Notes under the pieces: generated by a model | Database searches by the model: none | Seen by the model: only the letters and a program-made list of their open reading frames with translations | What the model was told of the DNA's origin: nothing | Translations under genes and position numbers: made by a program | Assembly: GCA_016704275.1 (NCBI GenBank) | Contig: JADJAK010000008.1 | Coordinates: 62,001-126,000, forward strand | Direction: 5' to 3' | Source: Gemmatimonadota bacterium | GTDB lineage: Bacteria > Gemmatimonadota > Gemmatimonadetes > Gemmatimonadales > GWC2-71-9 | DNA: 64,000 nt | Shown: piece after piece, positions 38,146 to 47,600 of the stretch | How the letters are laid out: each line of letters begins with the position of its first letter | Position numbering within the stretch: the stretch's first letter is position 1

Positions 38146-38199
38146 CCTGTAACCGGTGACCTGTGACTGGTGTCACTGGTCACGGGTCACGGGTCACTC
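38139..38199. repeat. Mixed heptamer arrays across the thiC stop codon
   Basis: Units acctgtg / acctgta / accggtg (38139-38172) give way to inverted ones actggtc / acgggtc (38173-38197). The array contains the thiC TGA and fills the gap to the convergent amidohydrolase gene. The halves are complementary and can form a hairpin acting as terminator for both genes. Confidence 0.85.
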
Positions 38200-38203
38200 G
38201 CGG

Positions 38204-39538
38204 TTACGGCCTCCCCTTGAACATCTCGTACAGCTGCGTGTGCTTGGTGTCCAACGGCACCATCCGCCCGTCGATGAAGAGATACTTCGTCTCGGTGCGC
38301 GCCTCGAGCATGTCGCCCGTGGTGACCACGACGTTGGCGATCTTGCCGACCTCGAGCGACCCCAGCTTGTCGCCCACACCATAGATCTCGGCCGGCCAGA
38401 GGGTGACGCTCTTGAGCGCATCCTCATGGCTGAGGCCGAAGGCGGCCGCGACACCCGCCACGTAGGGGAGGTCGCGCGTGTCGGGCGTCTCTTCGCCGGA
38501 GGTGATCGCGAAGCGCACCCCCGCCGCCACGAGCTTGGCGGGCAGCGTGTAGTTGACGTCGTACGGATCGTCCTCGCGACCCGGCAGGGCGCGCACCCCG
38601 GTCAGCAGCACCGGGACGTTCTTCTCCTTGAGCAGCGCCGACACCTGCAGCGCATCGCGGCCGCCGAGGATGATCGGCCGGATCTTCTGCGAGTCGGCGA
38701 AGGCGATGATGTCGCGGATGTTCGCGGCGCTGGTGCCGGCGATCAGCACCGGCATCGTGCCGTTCACCACCGGCCCCAGGGCCTCGAGCGTCAGGTCGTG
38801 GGTCGGCCGCGGGAGCGCCTTGTCGGCGTTCGCTGCGGCAATCGCCTTGCCGTAGGCGCGCGCGTCGTCGAGCAACTGCTTGAGCGAGTCGCGCTGCGCC
38901 GTCGCCGCGCCGCCACCACCGCCGCCGCCACCGAATCCACCGCCCCCGCCGCCGCCCCGCCCGCCGCCACCACCGGGCAGCGTGAGCACCATCGCCGCCT
39001 GCGGCACCACCGCCATCGACGGCGGGGTGTCACCGGCCAGATTCATCAGCGCCGCGGCACCGGCGATCACGCCGCCGCTCGGCCGCGACAGGATGTGCGT
39101 GATCCCCACCACGCGCGTCACGCCGATGACGGCACTGTGCGGGTTGAAGCCGTTGATCGCCCGCGCCTGCGGGTTGAACGACCCGACCTCGCTGGCATCC
39201 ATCGTGGCATTGGCGCCCTGCGGAATCTCCGAGAGGCCGATCTCGTTGGCGGCGTCCATCATTCCCGGATAGACCGAGAGGCCGGTGCCGTCGATGATCT
39301 GCGCGCCGGCGGGAATCACCGCGTTGGCGCCGACCGCCGTGATCTTGCCGCCGCTGATCACCAGCGTGCCGTTCGCGATCTCGGGACCGCTGACCGGGAC
39401 GATCCGCGCATTGCGAATGGCGAACGTTCCCTGCGGGCCGGGACGCGGATTGAAGGAGCCCAGCTGGGCCGTGAGCGGCGAGGCCGCGAGCAGCGCGACG
39501 ACCGCGCTCGTCGTGGCAGAACGGATGAGGCCGCGCAT
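38204..39538 (-). CDS. Secreted amidohydrolase-like protein lacking metal ligands (A)
   Basis: 444 aa; signal peptide ends SPLTAQ. The amidohydrolase fold is recognisable (ALVISGGKITAVGANAVIP-like start, IIDGTGLSVYPGMMD, later ALKSVTLWPAEIYGVGDKLG and GKIANVVV). Yet the normal HxH after PGxxD is replaced by AANEIG, the barrel His motif reads IAGTSAANI, and the final Asp region reads SGEET. It therefore looks catalytically dead or non-metal. A Gly-rich insert of about 30 residues sits mid-protein. Its ATG overlaps the stop of gene B by one base. Confidence 0.85.
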   Translation of the reverse strand: MRGLIRSATTSAVVALLAASPLTAQLGSFNPRPGPQGTFAIRNARIVPVSGPEIANGTLVISGGKITAVGANAVIPAGAQIIDGTGLSVYPGMMDAANEIGLSEIPQGANATMDASEVGSFNPQARAINGFNPHSAVIGVTRVVGITHILSRPSGGVIAGAAALMNLAGDTPPSMAVVPQAAMVLTLPGGGGGRGGGGGGGFGGGGGGGGAATAQRDSLKQLLDDARAYGKAIAAANADKALPRPTHDLTLEALGPVVNGTMPVLIAGTSAANIRDIIAFADSQKIRPIILGGRDALQVSALLKEKNVPVLLTGVRALPGREDDPYDVNYTLPAKLVAAGVRFAITSGEETPDTRDLPYVAGVAAAFGLSHEDALKSVTLWPAEIYGVGDKLGSLEVGKIANVVVTTGDMLEARTETKYLFIDGRMVPLDTKHTQLYEMFKGRP

Positions 39539-40977
39539 CAGCGGTTCTCCTTCGAGGGCATGGCGGGGGGAGTCCCGGCACCACCGCGGCCACCGGCGCC
39601 GCCGCGGCCGCTCGGGGCCTGATTGGGTTCGGCCTTCTCGAGTTCGGTGCGCTCGGCAAGGCGCGCCGCGCGCTGCTCGGCGTCCATCGCCTTCGAGAAG
39701 AAGAGCTCACCGTCGATGAAGGTGTAGTCCGGCGAGGCATAGACGCTCAGCGGGTGCGCATTCCACAGCACCACGTCGGCTTCCTTCCCCACCTCGATCG
39801 AGCCGACCCGGTTCTCGAGGCCGAGCTGCACCGCGCCGTTGTAGGTGATGATGCGCAGCGCCTCGTCCTCGGTCAGCGCGCCGTAGCGCACCATCTTCGC
39901 GGCGTCGATGTTCAGGCGGCGTGCCCGGCCGTCGTCGTCGGAATTGATCGTCGTCAGCACGCCATGGCGCACCAGGATCGCGACGTTGTAGGGAATCGCA
40001 TCGTACGCCTCGATCTTGTAGCCCCAGCTGTCGGCGAACGTCGAGAGCCCGGCGCCGTGCTTGGCAATCTCCGAGGCGATCTTGTAGCCCTCGAGGCCGT
40101 GCTGCAGCGTCTTGATCTTGAAGCCGAAGTCATCGGCGAGGTTGAGCAGCATCAGCATCTCGTCGGCGCGATACGAGTGCGCGTGGACCCACCGCTTCCC
40201 CTCGAGCACCTCGACCAGCGGCTCGAGCTCCAGGTCGCGGCGCGGCGCGATCAGCCCCGCCTCCTTCTTCGCGAGCCGCGCCCGATAGTCTGCCCACGCC
40301 GCCTGGTAGTCCCGCGCCCGGGTGAAGGCGTCGCGCAGGATCACTTCCTGGCCCATGCGCGTCGTCGGATAGCGGCGCGGGGCCGCGGGCTGCCCCTGCA
40401 CGATCACCGTCTGGCTGTTCTTCCGGGTCACGTTCTCGCCGAGGGCGAACTTGATCCCCGGCATCGCGCCCGGCACGAGCATCTCCTGCGCCGTGCGCCC
40501 CCACTTGAGCTTCACGACGGCGTTCTGCCCGCCGATGGTGTTCGCCGAGCCGTGGAGGATGTTGAGCATCGTGGTGCCGCCGGCGAGCGCGCGGTAGATG
40601 TTCGGCGCCGTCGGGTTGAGCGCGTCGTGCATCCGCACCATCGACGTCACCGAGAGCGAGCCCTCGTTCGTCGCGTCGCTCATCATGTGCGAATGCGGAT
40701 CGATGATCCCCGGCATCAGGAACTTCCCCGTGCCGTCGATCGTCGTCGCGCCGGCTGGTGCCGTCAGGTTCTTCCCGATCTGCGCGATCTTGCCGTTCTG
40801 CAGCAGCACGTCGGTGCCGGCGAGCGTCCCCTTGGTCACCGTGAGGACGGTGGCGTTGCGGATCAGCGTCGCGGGGGCCGCGGCGCGCGGCGCCTGGCCC
40901 GACAGCGCGGGCGCGGCCACCAGCAACGCCAGCGCCACGGCGGACTTCATCATGGGTGCCTCGAAAGTGGTGGTCAT
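39538..40977 (-). CDS. Secreted amidohydrolase (B), metal ligands intact
   Basis: 479 aa; signal region MMKSAVALALLVAAPALSGQ. The metal site is complete: IIDPHSHMMSD (HxH), VHAHSYRADE, LQHGLEGYK and INSDDDGRA, as in imidazolonepropionase-like amidohydrolases. Start ATG 40977 is chosen since AGGAG lies seven bases upstream; ATG 40953 is an alternative. The C-terminus is a Gly/Arg/Ala-rich tail (APSGRGGAGGRGG). It lies between the two metal-less paralogues A and C, with junctions of one overlapping base and one spacer base. Confidence 0.9.
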   Translation of the reverse strand: MTTTFEAPMMKSAVALALLVAAPALSGQAPRAAAPATLIRNATVLTVTKGTLAGTDVLLQNGKIAQIGKNLTAPAGATTIDGTGKFLMPGIIDPHSHMMSDATNEGSLSVTSMVRMHDALNPTAPNIYRALAGGTTMLNILHGSANTIGGQNAVVKLKWGRTAQEMLVPGAMPGIKFALGENVTRKNSQTVIVQGQPAAPRRYPTTRMGQEVILRDAFTRARDYQAAWADYRARLAKKEAGLIAPRRDLELEPLVEVLEGKRWVHAHSYRADEMLMLLNLADDFGFKIKTLQHGLEGYKIASEIAKHGAGLSTFADSWGYKIEAYDAIPYNVAILVRHGVLTTINSDDDGRARRLNIDAAKMVRYGALTEDEALRIITYNGAVQLGLENRVGSIEVGKEADVVLWNAHPLSVYASPDYTFIDGELFFSKAMDAEQRAARLAERTELEKAEPNQAPSGRGGAGGRGGAGTPPAMPSKENR

Positions 40978-40978
40978 C

Positions 40979-42658
40979 TCAGCGCTCCTGGCTGCCGGTG
41001 AAGCGCGACGTGCCATGGCCCTGGACCGCGACCTCGCCGACGAGGGCATCGCCCCGCCGCGTGCCGCGGAACTGCGCCCGCTCCAGTCCGTCGTGATGCA
41101 TCAGCCAGGCGGCGAAGCGGAAGGTGCCGTCCGCCGCGATGCTGCCTTCCTCGAGCACGGCCGACCCGAACGTCCCCTCGAGCACGCCACCGAGCGACGC
41201 CCCGTCCTGCGTCAACGTGAAGGTGACCTCACGCTCGGCGCCGTCGAAGGCGATCCGCGCGGTCCACTGGCCTTCCAGCGTGCCCGGCCGCGCACCACGT
41301 CCACCACCCGCCCCCGCTCCCGCCGTCGGCGCCGTCACCGGAATCGCGATCGGCTGGCCATCGATGAAGAGCTGCTGCACCGTGCTGCCCAGGGCGAAGA
41401 GATCGCCCTTGGTGATCGTCAGGTTGGCGATCCGACCCGCTTCGAGCGCACCCATCCGATCGGCGATGCCGAAGAGCTGCGCCGGCGTCGTCGTCATCGC
41501 CTTGAGCGCCTGCTCCGTGGTCAAGCCACCCCCGACGGCGCGGCGGACATTCGCGAGGAACTCGGGGAAGGCCCCGCCCGAGGTGAAGGCGTAGGTCACG
41601 CCGGCCGCCTCCAGCACGGCCGGGCCCTTCGGCGCCTCGACGCGCTCGCGCAGCACGCGCAGCGGATCGGGGTCGGCGTCCGCGGCCGGCGTCGTCGTGC
41701 GGCGCGGGAAGTTGACCGTCAGCAGCACCGGGACGTTCTCCGCCTTGAGCCGTCCCGCCACCTTCCACGCCTCGGTCCCGCCCGCGATGATCACGCGCAG
41801 GTTGAACTCCTTCGCGAGGTCGAGCGCACGCTCGATTTCGCGCTGCGTGTTGGCGAGCATCACCATCGGGATCTGCCGCGCGAGCACCGGCTGCAGCGCC
41901 ACCATCGAGGGATCGTAGGCCGGCCGCACCATTCCCTTCGGACTCCGCGCATACGCGGCCGTCACCTCGCGATAGCGCTGCGCGTCGAGCAGCTCCTGTC
42001 GGATCGCCGCGAAGACGCCGAACAACGATCCCGGGAAGCCGCCCCCACCGCCGCCGCGCGAGAAGGCGAGCTGCTGCGTCATCCCGCTCTTCACCACCAT
42101 CGCCGAGACGTCGGTGCCGTCGAGGTTGATCACCGCCGACTGCCCGCGGAAGACGCCGCCACCGATCGAGGTGAACGCCGTGGTGAAGCCTGCCGCGCGC
42201 GCCGCGGTGAACGACGCGGCGTCCGGCCCGAGTTCGTTGACCACCGCGAGTTCCGGCTGCAACCCCACCGCCTGGGTCGAATTCGGCGCCCGTGGCGCCG
42301 CGGCACCACCACCGCCACGCCCGCCGCCACCTCCCGGCGGGGCGGCAGCACCGGCCGCGGCCGGCGTCGCCGACGGCAGACCGAGCGTGCCGAAGCCATC
42401 AATCAGGCCAGGGTAGACCGTCAGGCCCGTGCCATCAATCACGCGGGCATCGGCGGGAACGGCGACCGTGGCGCCGACCGCGACGATCAAACCGCCGCGG
42501 ATGACCACCGTGCCCTGGTCGATCGCCGGCGACGAGACCGGGACCAATCGGGCATTGGTGATGGCGTAGGCCGCCGGGGCGTTGCGCTGGGCGGAGAGCG
42601 GCGATGCGATCGTGGCGACGCACGTCACCACCCCCGCGACGCGGAGCAGCGAAACCAT
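40979..42658 (-). CDS. Secreted amidohydrolase-like protein lacking metal ligands (C)
   Basis: 559 aa; signal peptide ends SPLSAQ. Amidohydrolase scaffold as in A, with PGLIDGFGTLGLPS replacing the HxH strand, MLANTQREIERAL replacing the H-containing strand, and FTSGG where the catalytic Asp is expected. A Gly-rich insert (GGGGGRGGGG) follows the mutated strand. An added C-terminal domain of about 110 residues (LEGQWTARIAFDG, VTFTLTQDGASLGGVLEG) looks like a lipocalin-type barrel. First gene of the A-B-C operon by direction of transcription. Confidence 0.85.
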   Translation of the reverse strand: MVSLLRVAGVVTCVATIASPLSAQRNAPAAYAITNARLVPVSSPAIDQGTVVIRGGLIVAVGATVAVPADARVIDGTGLTVYPGLIDGFGTLGLPSATPAAAGAAAPPGGGGGRGGGGAAAPRAPNSTQAVGLQPELAVVNELGPDAASFTAARAAGFTTAFTSIGGGVFRGQSAVINLDGTDVSAMVVKSGMTQQLAFSRGGGGGGFPGSLFGVFAAIRQELLDAQRYREVTAAYARSPKGMVRPAYDPSMVALQPVLARQIPMVMLANTQREIERALDLAKEFNLRVIIAGGTEAWKVAGRLKAENVPVLLTVNFPRRTTTPAADADPDPLRVLRERVEAPKGPAVLEAAGVTYAFTSGGAFPEFLANVRRAVGGGLTTEQALKAMTTTPAQLFGIADRMGALEAGRIANLTITKGDLFALGSTVQQLFIDGQPIAIPVTAPTAGAGAGGGRGARPGTLEGQWTARIAFDGAEREVTFTLTQDGASLGGVLEGTFGSAVLEEGSIAADGTFRFAAWLMHHDGLERAQFRGTRRGDALVGEVAVQGHGTSRFTGSQER

Positions 42659-42789
42659 AGAATTGATTCTCCGAGGGGAGGACGACACGGGACCGATCGA
42701 CGATCCGTGACGGGTGGAACACCATGCGTTGAGCCGGCGCGATAACTTACTGCGCCGCCGCGCTTGGCGCATTCCCCCGGAGAGCTGTC

Positions 42790-43563
42790 ATGCTGAACCC
42801 GCTCGCTCGTCTCGCCGTCCTGACCACCACCCTGATCCTCCCCCTTGCCGGCCAGGCACCCGTCGAGTGGTCGCAGCACTCGATGACGCGCCCGAAGCCG
42901 CCGATTGTCCACCCCGGCCCGGCCGGCGCCCCGGTCCCCGCACCCGCCGATGCCATCGTCCTCTTCGACGGCAGCTCGCTCGCCGCGTGGCAGACCGGCA
43001 AGGACTCCTCCGGCGGGGCGGCTCCCTGGCGGATCGTCGGTCAGGCGTTGGAAGTCGTTCCGGGCAAAGGCACCATCCGGACCCGGCAACCGTTCGGCGA
43101 CGTCCAGCTCCACCTCGAGTGGCGGACCCCCAAGGAGGTGAAGGGGACCGGCCAGGAGCGCGGCAACAGCGGCGTCTTCTTCATGGGGCGCTACGAGCTC
43201 CAGATCCTCGATTCGTGGGAGAACACCACCTACGCCGACGGCCAGGCAGCCTCGATCTACGGCCAGTTCCCTCCCCTCGTGAATGCGTCACGGGCACCCG
43301 GGGAGTGGCAGAGCTACGATATCGTCTTCCGCCGCCCGATTTTTGACGCTGCCGGCCTCCTCGCCGTCCCCGCCCGGATGACCGTCTTCCACAACGGAAT
43401 CCTGGTCCATCAGGAGGCGATCCTGCTGGGGCCTACCAGCAACGGCGTCCGCACCCCCTATTCCGCCCACCCCGACCGGCTCCCGATCGCCCTGCAAGAT
43501 CACGGCGTCACTGTACAGTTTCGCAACATCTGGCTCCGCGAGCTCACCACCCCGGGCCCGTAG
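42790..43563 (+). CDS. Secreted DUF1080 (3-keto-disaccharide hydrolase-like) protein
   Basis: 257 aa with a signal peptide ending LPLAGQ. The concanavalin-like DUF1080 fold is clear: IVLFDGSSLAAWQT, DVQLHLEWRTPKEVKG, GNSGVFFMGRYELQILDS, PGEWQSYDIVFRRP and VTVQFRNIWLREL. Family members bind or hydrolyse sugars, and some are 3-keto-disaccharide hydrolases. A GGAG sits seven bases before the ATG. Divergent from the amidohydrolase operon. Confidence 0.92.
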   Translation: MLNPLARLAVLTTTLILPLAGQAPVEWSQHSMTRPKPPIVHPGPAGAPVPAPADAIVLFDGSSLAAWQTGKDSSGGAAPWRIVGQALEVVPGKGTIRTRQPFGDVQLHLEWRTPKEVKGTGQERGNSGVFFMGRYELQILDSWENTTYADGQAASIYGQFPPLVNASRAPGEWQSYDIVFRRPIFDAAGLLAVPARMTVFHNGILVHQEAILLGPTSNGVRTPYSAHPDRLPIALQDHGVTVQFRNIWLRELTTPGP

Positions 43564-43715
43564 GCCACCCCGGGAATGGCCAAAGTGCGAACAATCGCCC
43601 CACTCGGGGCGTATCACTCCTGAGCATGGGTCGCAGGAGCCCGTCTGTCGTCATTCGGTGGGACAGGTTGTTAGGTTGCCTCGTGCGAAACACCGTCCCC
43701 GACCTAGGATCTTGC

Positions 43716-45056
43716 GTGCCTTTCAGTAGTCTCGACCTGCATCCCGACCTCCTGCGCGGCATCAAGGAACTCGGCTTTACCCGTCCGACCCCGATCCAGG
43801 CGGATGCCATCCCGCCGGCCCTGGCGGGTCGCGACGTGCTCGCCTGCGCCCAGACCGGCAGCGGCAAGACCGCGGCCTTCCTGCTGCCGATCCTGCACCA
43901 GCTCATGGACAAGCCGCGCCGGACCACCCGGACGCTGATCCTGACGCCGACCCGGGAACTGGCCGCGCAGATCCTCGCCGACCTGAACGATCTCGCCGTC
44001 CACACCCCGATCACCGGCGCCGCCGTCTTCGGTGGCGTGGGGATGGGGCCGCAGGAGCACGCCTTCCGCAGCGGCGTTGACGTCATGATCGCGACGCCGG
44101 GCCGGTTGCTCGACCACTTCAAGTCGCAGTATGGCAAGCTCCCGGGCATCGAATACCTGGTCCTCGACGAGGCCGACCGGATGCTCGACATGGGCTTCCT
44201 GCCGGACATCAAGCGGATCCTCAAGCACGTGCCGGCCAAGCGCCAGACGCTCTTCTTCTCGGCCACCATGCCGGCGCCGATCATGACGCTGGTGCGCGAG
44301 ATGCTGAAGGATCCGGTGCTGATCAACCTCGAGCGGCAGTCCAAGCCGGCCGTCGGCATCACCCAGGCGCTCTACCCGGTGGCGCAGGAGCTGAAGTCGA
44401 CGCTGCTGCTCACGCTGCTGCAGCGCGGCGAGATGCAGGAAGTCCTGGTCTTCACCCGCACCAAGCACCGCGCCAACCGGCTGCATGCCTTCCTGAGCAA
44501 GCACGGCATTCCGGCGGAACGGATCCACGGCAATCGCTCGCAGGCCCAGCGGACCGAGGCCCTCGCCGGCTTCAAGAAGGGGAAGTATCGCGTCCTCGTC
44601 GCGACCGACATCGTCGCCCGCGGCATCGACATCGAGGAGCTCGGCCACGTCGTGAACTTCGACGTCCCGCTGGTCCCCGAGGATTACATCCACCGGATCG
44701 GCCGGACGGCGCGCGCCGAGGCGACCGGCGATGCCTTCACCTTCGTGGCCCCGGAAGAAGAGAGCGAGTTGCGCCAGATCGAGAAGGTGCTCAACAAGCG
44801 CCTGCCACGCGTGACCGTCCCCGATTTCGACTATCGCGCCAAGCCCGACGTCGCGCTCGAGGTCCCGCTCGCCGAGCGGATCGCCGCGATCCGGGCCCGC
44901 AAGTCGGATGAGCGCGCCCGCGCCAAGGAGAAGGCGGCCCGCCGCGCCGCTCAGCCGGGTGCCGCTCCTGCCGCTCCCACCGCCCCCGCGGCGACCGCCC
45001 CCGGGCCTCGTCGGCGCGCGGGCGCCCTACCACACGCCGCCGCCCCTGATGGCTGA
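43716..45056 (+). CDS. rhlE: DEAD-box ATP-dependent RNA helicase (RhlE-like)
   Basis: 446 aa. Motifs in order: Q (FTRPTPIQADAIPPAL), I (AQTGSGKT), Ia (PTRELAAQ), II (LDEADRMLDMGF), III (FFSATMP), V (VATDIVARGIDIE) and VI (HRIGRTARAEATG). A basic Ala/Arg/Lys-rich tail of about 50 residues follows, typical of RhlE. GTG 43716 fits the family N-terminus (FSSLDLHPDLLRGI) and has AGGA six bases upstream. It remodels structured RNA, for example in ribosome assembly. The 3' end overlaps the next gene by eight bases. Confidence 0.93.
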   Translation: MPFSSLDLHPDLLRGIKELGFTRPTPIQADAIPPALAGRDVLACAQTGSGKTAAFLLPILHQLMDKPRRTTRTLILTPTRELAAQILADLNDLAVHTPITGAAVFGGVGMGPQEHAFRSGVDVMIATPGRLLDHFKSQYGKLPGIEYLVLDEADRMLDMGFLPDIKRILKHVPAKRQTLFFSATMPAPIMTLVREMLKDPVLINLERQSKPAVGITQALYPVAQELKSTLLLTLLQRGEMQEVLVFTRTKHRANRLHAFLSKHGIPAERIHGNRSQAQRTEALAGFKKGKYRVLVATDIVARGIDIEELGHVVNFDVPLVPEDYIHRIGRTARAEATGDAFTFVAPEEESELRQIEKVLNKRLPRVTVPDFDYRAKPDVALEVPLAERIAAIRARKSDERARAKEKAARRAAQPGAAPAAPTAPAATAPGPRRRAGALPHAAAPDG

Positions 45057-46500
45057 CCACGCCATGATCACGCACCCGCTGCCCGAGATCATTCAGGGCG
45101 GGATGGGAGTCGCCGTCTCCGATTGGCGCCTCGCGCGAACCGTCTCGATGGCCGGACAGCTCGGGGTGATCTCCGCGACCGGCATCGACACGGTCCTGGT
45201 GCGTCGACTGCAGGACGGCGACGCCGGTGGTCACATGCGTCGGGCGCTGGCCGCGTTCCCGATTCGTCGGGCGGCCGATGGCTTCCTGACGAAGTACTTC
45301 CTCCCCGAGGGACGCGAGCCGGGGAAGCCGTACGCGCTGCTCCCGATGTACAAGCAGGTCGTCCGCCGCGAGCGCGAAGAGGCCCAGATGCTGGCCGCCT
45401 TCGCCGAAGTCTGGCTCGCCAAGGAAGGGCACGACGGTCTCGTGGGTGCCAACCTGCTGACCAAGATCCAGCGCCCCAATCTGGCGGCGCTGTATGGCAG
45501 CATGCTCGCCGGGGTGGACTACATCCTGATGGGCGCCGGCATCCCGCGCGAAATTCCGCCGGCACTCGACGCCTTCGCGACGCACCAGCAGGCGCAGTTG
45601 AAGATGGACGTGCTCGGGCTCGAGGAAGGACGCACCGAGTACATCACGCTCGACCCCGCCGACCACTGGGATGGTGCCACGCCGATTCCGGTGACGCGCC
45701 CCGCGTTCCTCGCCATCGTCGCGTCGAACTCGCTCGCGACGATGCTTGCCCGCAAGGGTGGCGGCGGCGTGCAGGGCTTCATCATCGAGGGGCCGACGGC
45801 CGGTGGCCACAATGCGCCGCCGCGCGGCACCATGATCCTCAACGACGCCGGCGAGCCGATCTACGGCGAGCGCGACGTCGTCGACCTGTCGCAGATCGCC
45901 GAGCTCGGTCTCCCCTTCTGGCTGGCAGGCGGCGAAGGATGGCCCGACCGCCTTTGCAAGGCCAAGGCGGCCGGTGCGGCCGGCATCCAGATCGGGACGC
46001 TCTTCGCCTTCTCGAATGAGTCCGGCTTCACCGCCGAGCTGAAGCGCTCCGTGCTGGAGAGCGCCCTCCGGGGCGAAGTGGCCGTCCGCACCGACCCGCT
46101 CGCCTCACCGACGGGCTATCCGTTCAAGGTGGTGACCTGGAGTGGCGACAAGGATGCCGGCATTCCTCGCAAGCGCATCTGCGACCTGGGCTACCTGCGC
46201 ACCGCCTATGCGCGCGAAGACGGCAAGATCGGCTTCCGCTGCGCCTCGGAGCCGATCGAGGACTACGTGAAGAAGGGCGGCGACATCGCGGAGACGACCG
46301 GCCGCCGCTGTCTCTGCAACTCCCTGATGGCCAACGTGAACATCGGCCAATTCCGGGAAGACGGTTTCCAGGAGACCCAGCTGCTCACCAGCGGGGACGA
46401 CCTCACCATGATCGCCGAGTTCCTGCAGGGCCGCACCAGCTATTCCGCGGTCGATGTGATCGAGTACCTCCTCGCGAACACGGTGGCCGCGCGGGCGTAA
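45049..46500 (+). CDS. Nitronate monooxygenase-like FMN TIM-barrel enzyme (I)
   Basis: About 483 aa, longer than typical NMO (about 320-360), with the family features IIQGGMGVAVSDWRLA, MAGQLGVISATGID, the FMN/active-site region EGPTAGGHNAPPRG with His, and GAAGIQIGTLFAFSNESG. Two CxC-like cysteines occur near the C-terminus (TTGRRCLCNSL). The related long subfamily includes PfaD-like enoyl reductases, so fatty-acid or polyketide chemistry is an alternative. Start ATG 45049 overlaps the helicase end; ATG 45064 is also possible. Confidence 0.85.
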   Translation: MADHAMITHPLPEIIQGGMGVAVSDWRLARTVSMAGQLGVISATGIDTVLVRRLQDGDAGGHMRRALAAFPIRRAADGFLTKYFLPEGREPGKPYALLPMYKQVVRREREEAQMLAAFAEVWLAKEGHDGLVGANLLTKIQRPNLAALYGSMLAGVDYILMGAGIPREIPPALDAFATHQQAQLKMDVLGLEEGRTEYITLDPADHWDGATPIPVTRPAFLAIVASNSLATMLARKGGGGVQGFIIEGPTAGGHNAPPRGTMILNDAGEPIYGERDVVDLSQIAELGLPFWLAGGEGWPDRLCKAKAAGAAGIQIGTLFAFSNESGFTAELKRSVLESALRGEVAVRTDPLASPTGYPFKVVTWSGDKDAGIPRKRICDLGYLRTAYAREDGKIGFRCASEPIEDYVKKGGDIAETTGRRCLCNSLMANVNIGQFREDGFQETQLLTSGDDLTMIAEFLQGRTSYSAVDVIEYLLANTVAARA

Positions 46501-46536
46501 GCCCGCGCGCCTCGACTCCCCGCACCCCGAGTCCGG

Positions 46537-47126
46537 ATGCGTCGCATCACCCGCGTGGCGTGGCCCGTCGTGACGGCGCTGCTGCAGGGCGCCGTCAGCT
46601 GGGGTGTGCTGCAGTACTACATCCCGCGCGCCATCGTCCGGTGGCAGCAGGCCGAGGAGCTCCGCCACGTCGGCATCGAGCCCATGGTCATTCCCGGGCT
46701 CGTGGTCTTCTCGCTCGCCGCCGCCTTCAATCTCTGGAGTCGCCTCACGCTCGCCATTCGTGGCCAAGGGGTGGCCGTGCTCTTCACGCCGCCCGCCAAG
46801 CTCGTGGTCACGGGCCCCTTCGCCTGGCTGCGCAATCCGATTGCCACCTCCACGATCGCCCAGGGCATCGGCGTCTGCATCTACACCGGATCGGCACTGC
46901 TGGTCGGCTACCTCGCGCTGCTCGCCTCCTCTGGCACTTGCTGATTCGCCCGGGCTCCGAACACGAACTGCAACGGCGCTTCGGCCGCGACTACGAATTC
47001 TACCGGCGCAGCGTGCGGTGCTGGCTCCCGATGCGCCGCCGCTTCCGTCCGCGCGGCGCCCTCCCGCCGATCGACAGCTCGGAGATGCTGATCCGCCACG
47101 GCGCCCGGCGGCGCCGGCGGCGCTGA
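46537..47126 (+). pseudogene. Isoprenylcysteine/phospholipid methyltransferase-like gene with -1 frameshift
   Basis: The first frame from ATG 46537 gives a membrane protein with LVVTGPFAWLRNPI, the SAM-binding signature of ICMT/PEMT-type methyltransferases, but ends at 46944 (ALLASSGTC stop). The expected C-terminus, WHLLIRPGSEHELQRRFG then DYEFYRR, continues in another frame to 47126. The two join if one base is missing near 46921-46935. The complete product would be about 195 aa. No slippery heptamer is visible, so this is a recent mutation or a sequence error. Its stop overlaps the next start (TGATG). Confidence 0.8.
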
Positions 47127-47600
47127 TGGCAGTCTCCCCCGCGCCCCGCCTGCTGGCCACCTGGGCCCGGCTCCACGCCCTCCCCCGGCGGCCGCTGGCT
47201 CTTCTCGCGCCTCCTCGGCTGGATGGTGCCGTACACCGGGTCGATCGGTGCGCGGGTCGAACAGCTCGTGCCGGGCCACGTCATCGTCTCGCTGCGTGAC
47301 CGTCGCGCCGTCCGGAATCACCTCCGCTCGGTCCACGCCATCGCCCTGGTCAACCTGGCCGAGGTGACCAGTGGGCTCGCGATGCTCACCGCGGTGCCGG
47401 CGAATGTCCGCGGTATCGTGACCGGGCTGCGCATCAGCTACGGCAAGAAGGCGCGTGGTCGGTTGCTCGCCGAGTGCCGCGCGACACCACCGAGCGTCGG
47501 CACCGAACCGATCGACACCGAGGTCACCGCGACCATCCGCGATGCCGCCGGCGACGAGGTCGCCGTGGCCACCGTCACCTGGCGCCTGGAGGCGCTCTGA
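47126..47600 (+). pseudogene. DUF4442 hotdog thioesterase-like gene with +1 frameshift
   Basis: From ATG 47126 the frame reads MAVSPAPRLLATWARLHALP, then the homology jumps frame to GGRWLFSRLLGWMVPYTGSI and continues to 47600 (VRNHLRSVHAIALVNLAE, TGLRISYGKKARG). The jump is explained by one extra C in the C-run at about 47181-47185. If corrected, the product is about 157 aa, a cytoplasmic hotdog-fold protein related to acyl-CoA thioesterases. Its TGA overlaps the ATG of the next gene. Confidence 0.8.

Noticed and set aside
46920..46945. Programmed -1 frameshift in the methyltransferase gene
   Set aside because: No X-XXY-YYZ slippery site and no strong downstream stem were evident, and three neighbouring genes have frameshifts too, which suggests error or decay.
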